Source: Pseudomonadales bacterium
GTDB lineage: Bacteria > Pseudomonadota > Gammaproteobacteria > Pseudomonadales > UBA5518
Direction: 5' to 3'
Assembly (NCBI GenBank): GCA_022072145.1
Contig: JAJVIG010000002.1
Span: forward strand, 135,517-199,516
DNA: 64,000 nt
Shown here: positions 9,453-19,538 of the stretch, piece by piece
Position numbering within the stretch: position 1 is the stretch's first letter
Layout: each line of letters opens with the position of its first letter
Translations under genes and position numbers: made by a program
Notes under the pieces: model-generated
Database searches by the model: none
Told to the model about the DNA's origin: nothing
The model's input: only the letters and a program-made list of their open reading frames with translations

Positions 9453-9929
9453 ATGCGAGAGATCGAGCGGAAGTTCCTGCTGAACGACACCGCGTTCCTG
9501 ACCGGGCTGCGGGGTGAACGGCTGGCGCAGGGGTATCTGGCCACGACGGCGCGCGCGACGGTGCGGGTGCGCACCGGCGACGGGCGCGCGTGGCTGACCG
9601 TCAAGGGGCGCACCGAGGGTTTCAGCAGGCACGAACTCGAGTACGAGATCCCCCTCGCGCACGCCGAGCTGTGCCTGGCCGAGCTGTGCACCGGCGCGGT
9701 GATCGACAAGACGCGCTTCCGCGTGCCGTACGCCGGCAAGGTGTGGGAGGTGGACGTGTTCCACGGCGACAACGACGGGTTGGTGGTTGCCGAGATCGAG
9801 CTGCTGCGGGAGGACGAGCCCTTCGAATGTCCGCCCTGGCTGGGCGCCGAGGTCTCGGGTGACCCGCGCTACTACAACGCGAACCTGGTGACGCACCCGT
9901 ACCGCAGCTGGGGGGCGCGCCGCGCCTGA
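9453..9929 (+). CDS. CYTH-domain triphosphate tunnel enzyme
   Basis: A 158-residue single-domain protein. The start at 9453 (MREIERKFLL) places the diagnostic ExExK motif (E3, E5, K7) at the extreme N terminus, as in bacterial CYTH proteins. Further tunnel residues are visible: alternating charged strands VRVRTGDGRAWLTVKG, ELEYEIP, DKTRFRVP and VAEIEL, then DPRYYNANL. Family members hydrolyse inorganic tripolyphosphate or nucleoside triphosphates; small stand-alone members are usually tripolyphosphatases, while some CYTH proteins are class IV adenylate cyclases. The frame is open upstream to 9318, but that part has no family similarity. It is divergent from the SDR gene, and its 3' end runs into the second repeat cluster. 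Confidence 0.88.
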   Translation: MREIERKFLLNDTAFLTGLRGERLAQGYLATTARATVRVRTGDGRAWLTVKGRTEGFSRHELEYEIPLAHAELCLAELCTGAVIDKTRFRVPYAGKVWEVDVFHGDNDGLVVAEIELLREDEPFECPPWLGAEVSGDPRYYNANLVTHPYRSWGARRA

Positions 9930-9972
9930 CCGTCGTCGTCGCAGTGGCAGCTTCGGCCCGCGGCTGCGCCGT

Positions 9973-10048
9973 GCAGGTTCGGCCTGTGGCCGAACATGTC
10001 CCGTAGGTTCGGCCTGTGGCCGAACATTTGTCCGGGCACAGCCCGGAC

Positions 10049-10053
<5 letters not shown>
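9973..10053. repeat. GTAG-headed REP/BIME-like repeat cluster (locus 2)
   Basis: Two direct units at 9973-9995 (GCAGG head) and 10003-10025 (GTAGG head) have the same TTCGGCC/GGCCGAA arms as the cluster near 3.8 kb. They are followed by the inverted GTCCGGGCACAGCCCGGAC palindrome (10030-10048), whose GTAGG head on the minus strand occupies 10049-10053. The cluster lies between convergent genes. As at locus 1, the repeat head supplies a TAG stop codon, here for the minus-strand ABC-F gene (stop at 10049-10051). Confidence 0.85.
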
Positions 10054-11935
<1,882 letters not shown>

Positions 11936-11969
11936 CGCTGTGGAAGGGCGAACCGGCGGTGCGTGGCGC

Positions 11970-13157
11970 TCAACGCGTCACGATCACCGAGGAACCGTGA
12001 CCGAACAGACCCTGGTTGGCCGTGACGCCGACCCGCGCGCCCTCGACCTGGCGCTCGGCGCAGGCGCCGCGCAACTGCCAGGTCAGTTCGCAGACCTGCG
12101 CCAGCGCCTGCGCCGGCACCGCTTCGCCGAAGCAGGCCAGACCGCCCGAGGGATTCACGGGGATGCGGCCGCCGATGCGTGTCTCGCCGGCGCGCACCAG
12201 GCTCGCCGCCTCGCCGCGCCCGCAGAGCTGCAGGTCTTCCATCCAGTCGAGTTCCAGCGCCGATGACAGGTCGTAGACCTCGGCGACGTCGACGTCGCGC
12301 GGCGAGATGCCCGCCTCCTCGTAGGCCTTGACCGGCAGCGAGGCGCGGAAGCGGTGGGTCTCGATGGCGGCGGCGGCGGCCGAGTCGGTCGCGATGTCGG
12401 GCATCTCGAGCACCTCGTTCGCGAAGGTCGGTGTGACGGTCGAGACCGCCGCCACGCGCACCGCGTCGCCGCGGCCGATGCGTCGCGCATAGTCGAGGCT
12501 GGAGACGACCAGCGCGGCACCGCCGTCGGAGGTCGCGCAGATCTGCAGCAGCCGCAGCGGGTGCGCGACCATCGGCGAGGCGTGCACGTCGTCCATCGTG
12601 AACTTCTTGCGGTAGCGCGCGTTGGGGTTCGTGAAGCCGTGCTCGCTGTTCTTGATCTTGACCAGGCCGAAGTCGTCCTCGGTGTCGCCGTAGAGGTCCA
12701 TGCGCCGGCGTGCGTACAACGCGAAGTAGCTCGGGTTGGTGATGCCGATCAGGAAGCGCACCCAGTCCGGGTCGTCGGGACGGTAGCCCTTGGCCGGCGC
12801 GAGAAAGCCCTTGGGCGTGGTGTCGGCGCCGACGACCAGCGCGACTTCGCACTCGCCGGCGAGGATCTTCGCCCGCGCGGCGGCCAGCGCCTGCGAGCCG
12901 GAGGCACAGGCCGCGTACGAGGTGTTGACCTCGGCGCCCTGCCAGCCGAGCGCCTGTGCGAAGGTGGCGCCGGCGACGTAGCCGGGGTAGCCGCAACGCA
13001 TCGTCGCCGCGCCGGAAACGAAGCGGATGTCCTGCCAGCGCACGCCGGCGTCGGCGATCGCCGCGCGCGCCGCGTGCAGCCCGTATTCGACGAAGTTGCG
13101 CCCCCACTTGCCCCAGGGGTGCATGCCGACGCCGAGGATCGCTATTTCCTTGCCCAT
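11970..13157 (-). CDS. Thiolase-fold lipid-transfer-type (Ltp) acyl-CoA aldolase/thiolase-like protein
   Basis: A 395-residue thiolase-superfamily protein of SCP-x/Ltp type. The nucleophile-loop Cys is present (YAACASGSQ, C84). The two catalytic His motifs of true thiolases are not: the usual E-x-H-D is VAEVYDLSS, and GHPxGATG is replaced by FGEAVPAQA after NPSGGLACFG. Such replacements are seen in Ltp2-like proteins, which act as retro-aldolases in steroid side-chain degradation together with a DUF35 partner. A DUF35 gene starts 16 bases upstream in the same operon. Retro-aldol cleavage of a beta-hydroxyacyl-CoA is therefore a better guess than thiolysis (inference from missing residues and context). 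Start ATG is at 13155-13157. Confidence 0.82.
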   Translation of the reverse strand: MGKEIAILGVGMHPWGKWGRNFVEYGLHAARAAIADAGVRWQDIRFVSGAATMRCGYPGYVAGATFAQALGWQGAEVNTSYAACASGSQALAAARAKILAGECEVALVVGADTTPKGFLAPAKGYRPDDPDWVRFLIGITNPSYFALYARRRMDLYGDTEDDFGLVKIKNSEHGFTNPNARYRKKFTMDDVHASPMVAHPLRLLQICATSDGGAALVVSSLDYARRIGRGDAVRVAAVSTVTPTFANEVLEMPDIATDSAAAAAIETHRFRASLPVKAYEEAGISPRDVDVAEVYDLSSALELDWMEDLQLCGRGEAASLVRAGETRIGGRIPVNPSGGLACFGEAVPAQALAQVCELTWQLRGACAERQVEGARVGVTANQGLFGHGSSVIVTR

Positions 13158-13173
13158 GTGCCTGCGTCTCCCC

Positions 13174-13608
13174 TCAGCCTGCCGGCTTCCACTTCCAGAT
13201 GAGTTTGTCGCTCTCCGCGTCGCCGTAGAGCGTGTCGAGCACCAGTTCCATTTCCTGCCCCACGCGCAGGTCGGTGACCGACACCCCCGTCACGACCTGG
13301 CCCAGCACCACCATGCGCTCGGCCTCGAGCTCGACCGCGGCGATCGTGAACGGTTCGAAGGGTTCCGCCGCGACGTAGGGCTCCGGCGGCTTGTACTCGG
13401 CGTTCGTGCACGACCACACGCGCCCGCGGCGCGACAGCGGCACCTCGTCGAACTCGGTGCTGTCGCAGGCCGGGTTGCGGCAGTAGGTGGTCTGCTTCGG
13501 GAAATAGCAGGTGCCGCACTGGCGGCAGCGCGATCCCAGCAGGCGTGGCTCGTGCTCGTCGAGCGTGAACCAGCCCTCCAGGGCCGCGACTCGGGGTTTT
13601 GCAGTCAT
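13174..13608 (-). CDS. DUF35 OB-fold protein with zinc ribbon, partner of the Ltp protein
   Basis: A 144-residue protein starting at ATG 13606-13608 (MTAKPRVAALEGWF). It has an N-terminal rubredoxin-like zinc ribbon with C28, C31, C43 and C48 (SRCRQCGTC...CRNPAC), followed by an OB-fold region (VWSCTNAEYKPPEPY, VVLGQVVTGV). This is the normal DUF35 architecture and length. DUF35 proteins form complexes with thiolase-fold or MaoC-like enzymes acting on CoA thioesters. It sits immediately upstream of the Ltp gene in the same orientation, which fits a two-subunit enzyme. The open frame upstream of the chosen start is Arg/Pro-rich and looks non-coding. Confidence 0.88.
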   Translation of the reverse strand: MTAKPRVAALEGWFTLDEHEPRLLGSRCRQCGTCYFPKQTTYCRNPACDSTEFDEVPLSRRGRVWSCTNAEYKPPEPYVAAEPFEPFTIAAVELEAERMVVLGQVVTGVSVTDLRVGQEMELVLDTLYGDAESDKLIWKWKPAG

Positions 13609-13860
13609 CGGTATCGGCTCCGCGCGTGCCGCGCGCGGCGGCGTGCCGCCGGCGGCTGCTGGTGGGTGATCGGGGCGCGGCGGACGACCGCGCCGGAACG
13701 AGCGCGAAGGATACATCCCGGTGCCGCGGCCCAGCAACCGCACGCGCCGGCGGCTGATCGCTTTTGTCAGCGGGCGCTGAGTTCATTTACGGCTTGTGTG
13801 CGGCCGCGGCACGGGGCAGGATCAGGCACGATCGGGATGCCTTCGACGGGAGAGCACGGC
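13609..13860. promoter_or_regulatory. Divergent intergenic region, DUF35/Ltp operon versus acyl-CoA dehydrogenase pair
   Basis: These 252 bases separate two divergent operons that probably serve one pathway, so shared control is likely. The ribosome-binding site GGGAGAG precedes the ATG at 13861. I could not identify a convincing operator or -10 element by eye. Confidence 0.35.
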
Positions 13861-15048
13861 ATGAGGATAGAGTTCACGCCCGAACAGAACGGGCTGCGCC
13901 AGGAGTTGCGCGCCTATTTCCGCGAGTTGATCACGCCGGAGCTGGCGGCGGAGCTCGAGCTGAGCCCCGGCGAGGGCGGCGGTCCGCTGTGGAAGGCGGC
14001 GATGCGCCGCATGGGCCGCGACGGCTGGATCGGCACCGGCTGGCCGAAGGAACTCGGCGGGCGCGGCATGACGCCGCTCGAGCAGTTCATCTTCATCGAG
14101 GAGGTGATGCGCGCGGGATTCCCGTTCCCGTTCCTGACCTCGGAGTCGATCGGCCCCACGCTGGCGGAGCACGGCAACGAGTACCACCGCACCGAGATCG
14201 TGCCGAAGATCCTCTCCGGCGACCTGTGCATCGCGATCGGTTACTCGGAGCCGGGTGCCGGCACCGATCTGGCGGCGCTGAAGACCGCCGCGGTGCCCGA
14301 CGGCGACGGCTGGGTGATCAACGGGCAGAAGATGTGGACCAGCCTCGCGCACATCAGCGAGTACGTATGGCTCGCGGTGCGCACCGACCCCGACGTGTCG
14401 AAGCGCCACAAGGGCATCTCGATGTTCCTGATCCCCACCAGCACGCCCGGCTGGAGCTGCACGCCGGTGCACACACTGGGCGGCGTGCGCACCAACGCCA
14501 CGTACTACGACAACGTGCGTGTCACGCGCCAGAACCTGGTCGGTGAACTGCACGGCGGCTGGAAGCTGATCACCGGGCAGCTGAACCGCGAGCGCCTCAG
14601 CCTGATGAACTACGGTTTCACCGCCGTGCTGCTCAATACGGTCACGCAGTGGGCGATCGACACGCAACTCGCCGATGGCCGGCGCCTCGCCGGGTTGCCG
14701 TGGGTGCAGGCGAACCTCGCGCGTGCCCGCGCCGGCATCGAGGCGCTGAAACTGATGTGCTACAAGCAGGCGTGGGCGATGACGCACGGCACGCTGCAGA
14801 TGGCCGACGCCTCGGCCGTCAAGGTCTACGGGTCGGAGTTCTTCGTCGAGTTCTACCGGCTGGTGGGCGAGGTGATCGGACAGGCGTCGCTGGTCAGCCG
14901 GCACTCGGAAGCGGGGCAGGTGGCGCATGCGCGCGTGGAGCAGCTCTACCGCACCACCTCGATCCTGACCTTCGGCGGCGGGGCGAACGAGATCCAGCGC
15001 GACATCATCTCCGCCGCCGGCCTGTGGATGCCGCGCGCGGCACGCTGA
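13861..15048 (+). CDS. Acyl-CoA dehydrogenase (first of a pair)
   Basis: A 395-residue FAD-dependent acyl-CoA dehydrogenase. Visible family segments are the N-terminal helical domain with MGRDGWIGTGWPKELGGRG, the flavin/substrate motif IGYSEPGAGTDLAALKT and INGQKMWTS in the middle sheet domain, and the C-terminal motif LTFGGGANEIQRDIIS. The usual YEGT catalytic loop near the C terminus reads GGGA instead, so the catalytic Glu must lie elsewhere or in the partner. The ATG at 13861 follows a good GGGAGAG site; the frame is open far upstream without similarity. The second dehydrogenase follows after 29 bases. Paired genes like this encode heteromeric alpha2beta2 dehydrogenases in steroid side-chain catabolism (family knowledge), and the divergent Ltp/DUF35 genes fit that. 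Confidence 0.9.
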   Translation: MRIEFTPEQNGLRQELRAYFRELITPELAAELELSPGEGGGPLWKAAMRRMGRDGWIGTGWPKELGGRGMTPLEQFIFIEEVMRAGFPFPFLTSESIGPTLAEHGNEYHRTEIVPKILSGDLCIAIGYSEPGAGTDLAALKTAAVPDGDGWVINGQKMWTSLAHISEYVWLAVRTDPDVSKRHKGISMFLIPTSTPGWSCTPVHTLGGVRTNATYYDNVRVTRQNLVGELHGGWKLITGQLNRERLSLMNYGFTAVLLNTVTQWAIDTQLADGRRLAGLPWVQANLARARAGIEALKLMCYKQAWAMTHGTLQMADASAVKVYGSEFFVEFYRLVGEVIGQASLVSRHSEAGQVAHARVEQLYRTTSILTFGGGANEIQRDIISAAGLWMPRAAR

Positions 15049-15077
15049 TCGACACGACTTCCAGCGAGGACTAGACC

Positions 15078-16211
15078 ATGGACTTCGGATTTACGGAAGA
15101 GCAGCGCGACATCCAGAACCTCGCGCGCCAGATACTCGGCGACAACGTCTCGGCGGCCGGCCTCGCCGCCTTCGACGACTACGCCAGCGAACGCTTCGAC
15201 GAGGCGTTGTGGGCGAAGCTGGCCGATGCCGGCCTGCTCGGGGTCGCGGTGCCGGAGGAATACGGCGGCATGGGTTTCGGCTTCCTCGAGGTCGCGCTGC
15301 TGCTGGAAGAGGCCGGTCGTACCATCGCGCCGCTGCCGCTGGCCGTGCATCTGGCCGCTGCGGCGATGCCGCTGGCGCGCTTCGGATCGGCGGCGCAGAA
15401 GGAGCGGCTGCTGCCGCGCGCCGCGCGCGGCGAGATCGTGTTGAGCGCTGCGCTCGAGGAGCAGTTCACGCGCGATTTCACGGCCCCCGCGCTGCGCGCG
15501 CGGCGCGACGGCGCGGGCTACCGGCTGAGCGGACAGAAGTTCGCGGTGCCGTTCGCGCATCGCGCCGAGCGCGTGCTGCTCGGGGCGGCGAGCGACGAGG
15601 GCGTGGTGGTGCTGCTGCTCGATCCGCGCGCGCCGGGCGTCACGCTGACGCCGATCAGGACCAGCAGCTACGAGCCGCAGTCGCTGCTCGTGCTGGACGA
15701 GGTCGCGGTCGCAGCGCAGGACGTGCTGGCCGGGCCGGACGACGGCGCGGCCGTGCTGCAATACGCGGTCGAGCACATGACGGTCGCGCTGTGCGCGCAC
15801 CAGCTCGGTGTCACCGACGCGCTGCTGCGCCAGACCGCGGCCTACACCTCGGAGCGCAAGCAGTTCGGCGTGCCGATCGCGACCTTCCAGGCGGTGGGCA
15901 ACCGCGCGGCGGACCGCTTCATCGACGTCGAGTGCCTGCGGCTCACCACGTGGCAGGCGGCCGCACTGCTGGCCGCCGGCGCACCGGCGTCGGTGGAGGT
16001 CGACATCGCGAAGATCTGGGCCGGCGACGTGGGGCACCGCAGCAGCTACACGGCGCAGCACCTGCACGGCGGCGCCGGCGTGGACCGCGGCAACGCGCCG
16101 TGGCGCTACTGCCTGTGGGCACGCCACAACGAGATGACGCTCGGCCCGACCGCATCACGCCTCGCGAGCCTCGGGGAGCGCTGCGCACGCGGCGAGGCGA
16201 TGGTGGACTGA
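15078..16211 (+). CDS. Acyl-CoA dehydrogenase (second of a pair)
   Basis: A 377-residue acyl-CoA dehydrogenase. ATG 15078 (MDFGFTEEQRDIQNLARQIL) is preceded by GAGGA. Segments seen are WAKLADAGLLGVAVPEEYGGMG, LSGQKFAVPFAHRAE in the middle domain and the C-terminal block TAQHLHGGAGVDRGNAPWRY. The flavin-binding motif that is strong in the first gene (SEPGAGTD) is degenerate here (LEEQFTRDFTAPA), so this subunit may be structural or contribute only part of the active site. The 29-base spacing suggests co-translation with the first. A heterotetrameric enzyme with the preceding gene product is the likely arrangement (inference). Confidence 0.88.
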   Translation: MDFGFTEEQRDIQNLARQILGDNVSAAGLAAFDDYASERFDEALWAKLADAGLLGVAVPEEYGGMGFGFLEVALLLEEAGRTIAPLPLAVHLAAAAMPLARFGSAAQKERLLPRAARGEIVLSAALEEQFTRDFTAPALRARRDGAGYRLSGQKFAVPFAHRAERVLLGAASDEGVVVLLLDPRAPGVTLTPIRTSSYEPQSLLVLDEVAVAAQDVLAGPDDGAAVLQYAVEHMTVALCAHQLGVTDALLRQTAAYTSERKQFGVPIATFQAVGNRAADRFIDVECLRLTTWQAAALLAAGAPASVEVDIAKIWAGDVGHRSSYTAQHLHGGAGVDRGNAPWRYCLWARHNEMTLGPTASRLASLGERCARGEAMVD

Positions 16212-16252
16212 ACGTTCTGCCCGTGGCGTGATGGCACGGAGGGACCTGCCCG

Positions 16253-16942
16253 ATGTGCGGACGCTACAACCTCCACGACGACCCGTGGCTGGCCGGGCTG
16301 CTGCGCCGGCTCGGCGTCGAGGTGCGGCTCGCCACGCGCGCCAACATCGCGCCTACCGAACACGTGCCGGTGATCGTCGAGGAGCACGGCCGGCGCGAAC
16401 TGCGTTCGATGCGCTGGTGGCTGGTGCCGTCGTGGGCGCCGGCGATCGACCAGCGCTATTCGATGTTCAACGCCAAGGCCGAGACGCTCGCGGGCAGCCG
16501 GGCGTTCCGCGGTCCGTTCCTGCACCGGCGCTGCATCGTGCCGGCGTCCTCGTTCATCGAATGGACCGCCGCCGACGGGCGCCGCCAGCCGTGGCTGATC
16601 CGTCCCGAGCACGACGCGATCGCGTTCGCGGGACTGTGGGACCGCTGGGAGAAGGAAGATCCGGCGCTCGAGTCGTGTGCGATCGTCACCGTCGCCGCGG
16701 CGCCGGGGATCGATCGCGTGCATGCGCGCATGCCGGCGATGCTCACGCCCGGGGATTGCGCGCGCTGGCTCGACGTCGGCCACCCGCTGGCGGATCCGGC
16801 GGCGCTGCTGCGCCCGCGGCTGCCGGGCGCCTTCGTGCTTGCGCCGTTGTCGCCCGCGGTCGACAATTCGAGGCACAAGAACGAGGCGCTGCTCGAACCG
16901 GTGGGTGAGGCGTGGCGTGTCGAACCGATGGACACGCGCTGA
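16253..16942 (+). CDS. SRAP-domain protein (YedK/HMCES family), abasic-site DNA-protein crosslinker
   Basis: A 229-residue SRAP protein. All signature residues are present at the expected places: C2 (MCGRYN), which becomes the N-terminal nucleophile after Met removal, N73 (MFNAKAET), E103 (SSFIEW) and H157 (VHARMP). The family forms a thiazolidine crosslink with abasic sites in single-stranded DNA and protects them. Length is normal. The gene stands between the dehydrogenase pair and a run of small housekeeping genes; no functional link to either is evident. Confidence 0.93.
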   Translation: MCGRYNLHDDPWLAGLLRRLGVEVRLATRANIAPTEHVPVIVEEHGRRELRSMRWWLVPSWAPAIDQRYSMFNAKAETLAGSRAFRGPFLHRRCIVPASSFIEWTAADGRRQPWLIRPEHDAIAFAGLWDRWEKEDPALESCAIVTVAAAPGIDRVHARMPAMLTPGDCARWLDVGHPLADPAALLRPRLPGAFVLAPLSPAVDNSRHKNEALLEPVGEAWRVEPMDTR

Positions 16943-16968
16943 ACGGCGCCATGACGGAGGTCTGGGGG

Positions 16969-17451
16969 ATGACGACGGCGAACGAGGCTGCGGGCGCTGC
17001 CCGTGTTCCACTCGAGGGTCTGCCGCCGTGCGACCAGGTCGGTTTCGTGGTGCGTGACCTGGAGCGCTCGATGGCGATGTACGAGCCGCTGTTCGGCCCG
17101 TTCCACACCATGGACGGTTCGGTGTCGCAGGCGCTGTTCCGCGGTCGCTTGGCCGACGTGAAGCTGCGCATCGCGTTCGGGCACAGCGGTGAGCTGCAGA
17201 TCGAGCTGATCGAGTGGGGCGGCGGCGAAAGTCCGCACGGCGAGTTCATCCAGGCCGGGCGCGAGGGCATGCACCACATCCGCTTCCGCGTCGAGGACAC
17301 CGATGCCTGGATCGAGCGCGTGCGCCCGTACGGCTACGTGCCGATCTGGTACAAGCGCTGGTCCGACGAGATCGTGTTCGCGTACCTGGAGCGTGAGGGC
17401 GATCCCACGCTGATCGAGTTCCTGCAGATGCCCGAGGGACATCCCGGATGA
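16969..17451 (+). CDS. VOC/glyoxalase superfamily protein
   Basis: 160 residues from ATG 16969 (MTTANEAAGAARV), chosen because GGAGG lies eight bases upstream. One VOC domain is visible: VGFVVRDLERSMAMYEPLFG at the start, LQIELIEW in the middle, HHIRFRVEDTDAWIERV after that and IEFLQ at the end. Candidate metal ligands are the H of MHHIRF and the Glu residues of IELIE and LIEF. Relatives include methylmalonyl-CoA epimerase and glyoxalase, but this member is too divergent to assign a reaction. It overlaps the next gene by an ATGA, so the two are translationally coupled. Confidence 0.82.
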   Translation: MTTANEAAGAARVPLEGLPPCDQVGFVVRDLERSMAMYEPLFGPFHTMDGSVSQALFRGRLADVKLRIAFGHSGELQIELIEWGGGESPHGEFIQAGREGMHHIRFRVEDTDAWIERVRPYGYVPIWYKRWSDEIVFAYLEREGDPTLIEFLQMPEGHPG

Positions 17452-18071
17452 CGGGCTACGTGGCGGCGCGGGCCGCGGAGGACGTGGTGCCGGAGCTGCC
17501 GCCACGCATTCCCCGGTTCGGCAACACGTACACGCGCCGCGCGGCGTGCGCGCTGCTGCGCTGGCTGGGCTGGCGCGTGACCGGAAACCTGCCCGACCGG
17601 CCACGGCTGATCGTGATCGCGGCGCCGCACACCTCGAACTGGGACTGGGTGATCGCGATGGTTGCGATGCTGGCGCTCGGTATACGCATCAGTTACCTGA
17701 TGAAGGCGTCGGTGTTCGTGTGGCCGCTGTCGGTGCTCCTGCGCGCCAGCGGCGGCATTCCTATCGACCGAAGTTCGCCGGCGGGGCTGGTCGACGACGT
17801 GGTCGCGCGCCTGCGCGCGACCGAACGTATCGTGATGGTGATCACGCCGGAAGGGACACGCTCGCGCGTCGAGAGCTGGAAGACCGGTTTCCTGCGCATC
17901 GCCGAACGGGCCGAGGTGCCGGTGGTGCAGGTGGCGTGGCATTATCCCGGCAAATTGATTCACCTGGGGCCTGTCGCCGAACTCAGCGGCGACCATGAGC
18001 GCGACATCGCGCGCATCCGCGCCTGGTACCGCCATTTCACCGGCCGCAACCCGCAGAACCAGTCGCCGTGA
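17448..18071 (+). CDS. Lysophospholipid acyltransferase-family protein (LPLAT)
   Basis: A 207-residue glycerolipid acyltransferase of the PlsC superfamily. The catalytic HX4D motif is H61-TSNW-D66 (PHTSNWDW) and the second block is EGTRS (135-139). The region between contains hydrophobic stretches (VIAMVAMLALGIRISYLM) for membrane association. Members of this small subgroup are annotated as 1-acyl-glycerol-3-phosphate acyltransferases; the real acceptor lipid is unknown. Start ATG overlaps the VOC stop, and the gene overlaps the next one by GTGA. Confidence 0.88.
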   Translation: MTGYVAARAAEDVVPELPPRIPRFGNTYTRRAACALLRWLGWRVTGNLPDRPRLIVIAAPHTSNWDWVIAMVAMLALGIRISYLMKASVFVWPLSVLLRASGGIPIDRSSPAGLVDDVVARLRATERIVMVITPEGTRSRVESWKTGFLRIAERAEVPVVQVAWHYPGKLIHLGPVAELSGDHERDIARIRAWYRHFTGRNPQNQSP

Positions 18072-18487
18072 TCGAGCTTGCCGACGGCATCGAGGTGCCG
18101 GACGAGGAGATCGCGATCCACGCGATCCGTGCGCAGGGGGCCGGAGGGCAGAACGTGAACAAGGTTTCCAGCGCAGTGCACCTGCGCTTCGACATCGGCG
18201 CGAGTTCGTTGTCGCCGGAGTTGCGCGCGGCGCTCGCCGCGCTCAGCGATCAGCGGATCAGCGACGACGGCGTGATCGTGATCAAGGCACAGCGATTCCG
18301 CAGCCTGGACCGGAATCGCGAGGACGCGCTCGAGCGGCTGCGTTCATTGGTGGCGCGTGCGCTGAGCCGCCCGGCGCCGCGCATCGCCACGCGTCCGGGG
18401 CCGGCCGCGAAGCGCCGGCGGCTCGACGCCAAGAGCCGCCGCGCCGGCATCAAGGCCGCGCGCACCCGGGTGCGCACCGACGAGTGA
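18068..18487 (+). CDS. arfB: ArfB (YaeJ) ribosome-rescue peptidyl-tRNA hydrolase
   Basis: A 139-residue release-factor-like protein with the GGQ motif at 26-28 (AQGAGGQNVNKVSSAVHLRFD) and a basic C-terminal tail (KRRRLDAKSRRAGIKAARTR), which in ArfB inserts into the empty mRNA channel of stalled ribosomes. Length and motif order match the family. It lacks the codon-recognition domains of RF1/RF2. Start is GTG at 18068, overlapping the previous stop. Confidence 0.95.
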   Translation: MIELADGIEVPDEEIAIHAIRAQGAGGQNVNKVSSAVHLRFDIGASSLSPELRAALAALSDQRISDDGVIVIKAQRFRSLDRNREDALERLRSLVARALSRPAPRIATRPGPAAKRRRLDAKSRRAGIKAARTRVRTDE

Positions 18488-18503
18488 GAGGACCGGAATT
18501 CGC

Positions 18504-18992
18504 ATGGACCCCGTGATTCTGCTGTGGATCGTGGCCATCGCGCTGATCGCCGGCGGTCTCGCCGGACTGGTGCTGCCGGTGCTGCCCGGCGCCGCGCTGC
18601 TGCTGGGTGGGCTGGTCATGGCAGCGTGGATCGAGGACTTCCAGTACGCCGGTGCCGGCACGCTGGCCGTGCTCGCGCTGCTCGCCGGGCTGATCTTCGC
18701 GGTCGATTTCATCGCCGGCGCCTTCGGCGCAAAACGCTTCGGTGCGTCGCCACGGGCCGCTGCCGGTGCGGCGATCGGCGCGCTGGTCGGGCTGTTCTTC
18801 GGCATTGCGGGTATCGTGCTGGGGCCGTTGGCCGGCGCGGTGATCGGCGAGCTGAGCGCGCGCCGCACCTGGTCCGAGGCCGGTCGGGCCGGCGTGGGTG
18901 CGACGATCGGGCTGGTGCTCGGCGCGGCGGTGAAGTTCGCGCTCGCGATCACGATGATCGGCGTCTACCTGCTCGTGCGCCTGGCGGGCTGA
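18504..18992 (+). CDS. DUF456 small integral membrane protein
   Basis: 162 residues, almost entirely hydrophobic with Gly/Ala-rich membrane segments. The opening MDPVILLWIVAIALIAGGLAGLVLPVLPG and the central FAVDFIAGAFGAKRFGAS are typical of DUF456. Function is not known for the family; a role in envelope homeostasis has only been guessed. It lies between arfB and the NlpC lipoprotein gene in a tight run and is probably co-transcribed with them. Confidence 0.85.
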   Translation: MDPVILLWIVAIALIAGGLAGLVLPVLPGAALLLGGLVMAAWIEDFQYAGAGTLAVLALLAGLIFAVDFIAGAFGAKRFGASPRAAAGAAIGALVGLFFGIAGIVLGPLAGAVIGELSARRTWSEAGRAGVGATIGLVLGAAVKFALAITMIGVYLLVRLAG

Positions 18993-18995
18993 CCC

Positions 18996-19505
18996 GTGCG
19001 CAGAAGCATGGCCGGCGCGCTGTTGCTTCCGTTGCTGCTGGGGGGCTGCGGCTGGCTGGGCGGGCGTGAACAGCCGCCGCCGGTGGACCACCGCCATGCG
19101 CCGCTGCCGGGGCAGGTATCGCTGGCCGACGGCGAGGCGACGCGCGCGGCGTTGCTCGAGCAGTACCTGGACTGGGCCGGAGTGCCGTACCGGCTGGGCG
19201 GCAACACGCGCGAGGGCACCGACTGCTCGGGCTTCATCCAGCTCACGTACCTGCAGCGTTTCGGCATCGCGTTACCGCGCGATACCTCCGCCCAGCGCCA
19301 TGTCGGCCGGCGGGTGGACGACTCACGGCTGCGACCCGGTGACCTGGTGTTCTTCGACACCGCGGTGCGCGAGCGCCACGTCGGCATCTACCTCGGCAAG
19401 CGCCAGTTCCTGCACGTCTCGACGCGCGCCGGCGTGATGCTGTCGCGTCTGGACGACGGCTACTGGGGGTCGCGTTTCACGCACGCGGTGCGCGTCGCGC
19501 CCTGA
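18996..19505 (+). CDS. NlpC/P60 peptidoglycan endopeptidase lipoprotein
   Basis: 169 residues from GTG 18996 (an ATG at 19008 is an alternative). The N terminus is a lipoprotein signal with lipobox LGGC (Cys18), so the mature protein should be membrane anchored. The NlpC/P60 papain-like domain carries catalytic C77 (TDCSGF), H128 (RHVGIYLG) and a third polar residue at H140 (FLHVSTRAGV). The family cuts stem-peptide bonds such as gamma-D-Glu-mDAP. Size and layout match the Spr/NlpC group. It ends 33 bases before the convergent efflux operon. Confidence 0.92.
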   Translation: MRRSMAGALLLPLLLGGCGWLGGREQPPPVDHRHAPLPGQVSLADGEATRAALLEQYLDWAGVPYRLGGNTREGTDCSGFIQLTYLQRFGIALPRDTSAQRHVGRRVDDSRLRPGDLVFFDTAVRERHVGIYLGKRQFLHVSTRAGVMLSRLDDGYWGSRFTHAVRVAP

Positions 19506-19538
19506 GAGACTCTTTGAACAATTCCGCTGTTCGGCCGC

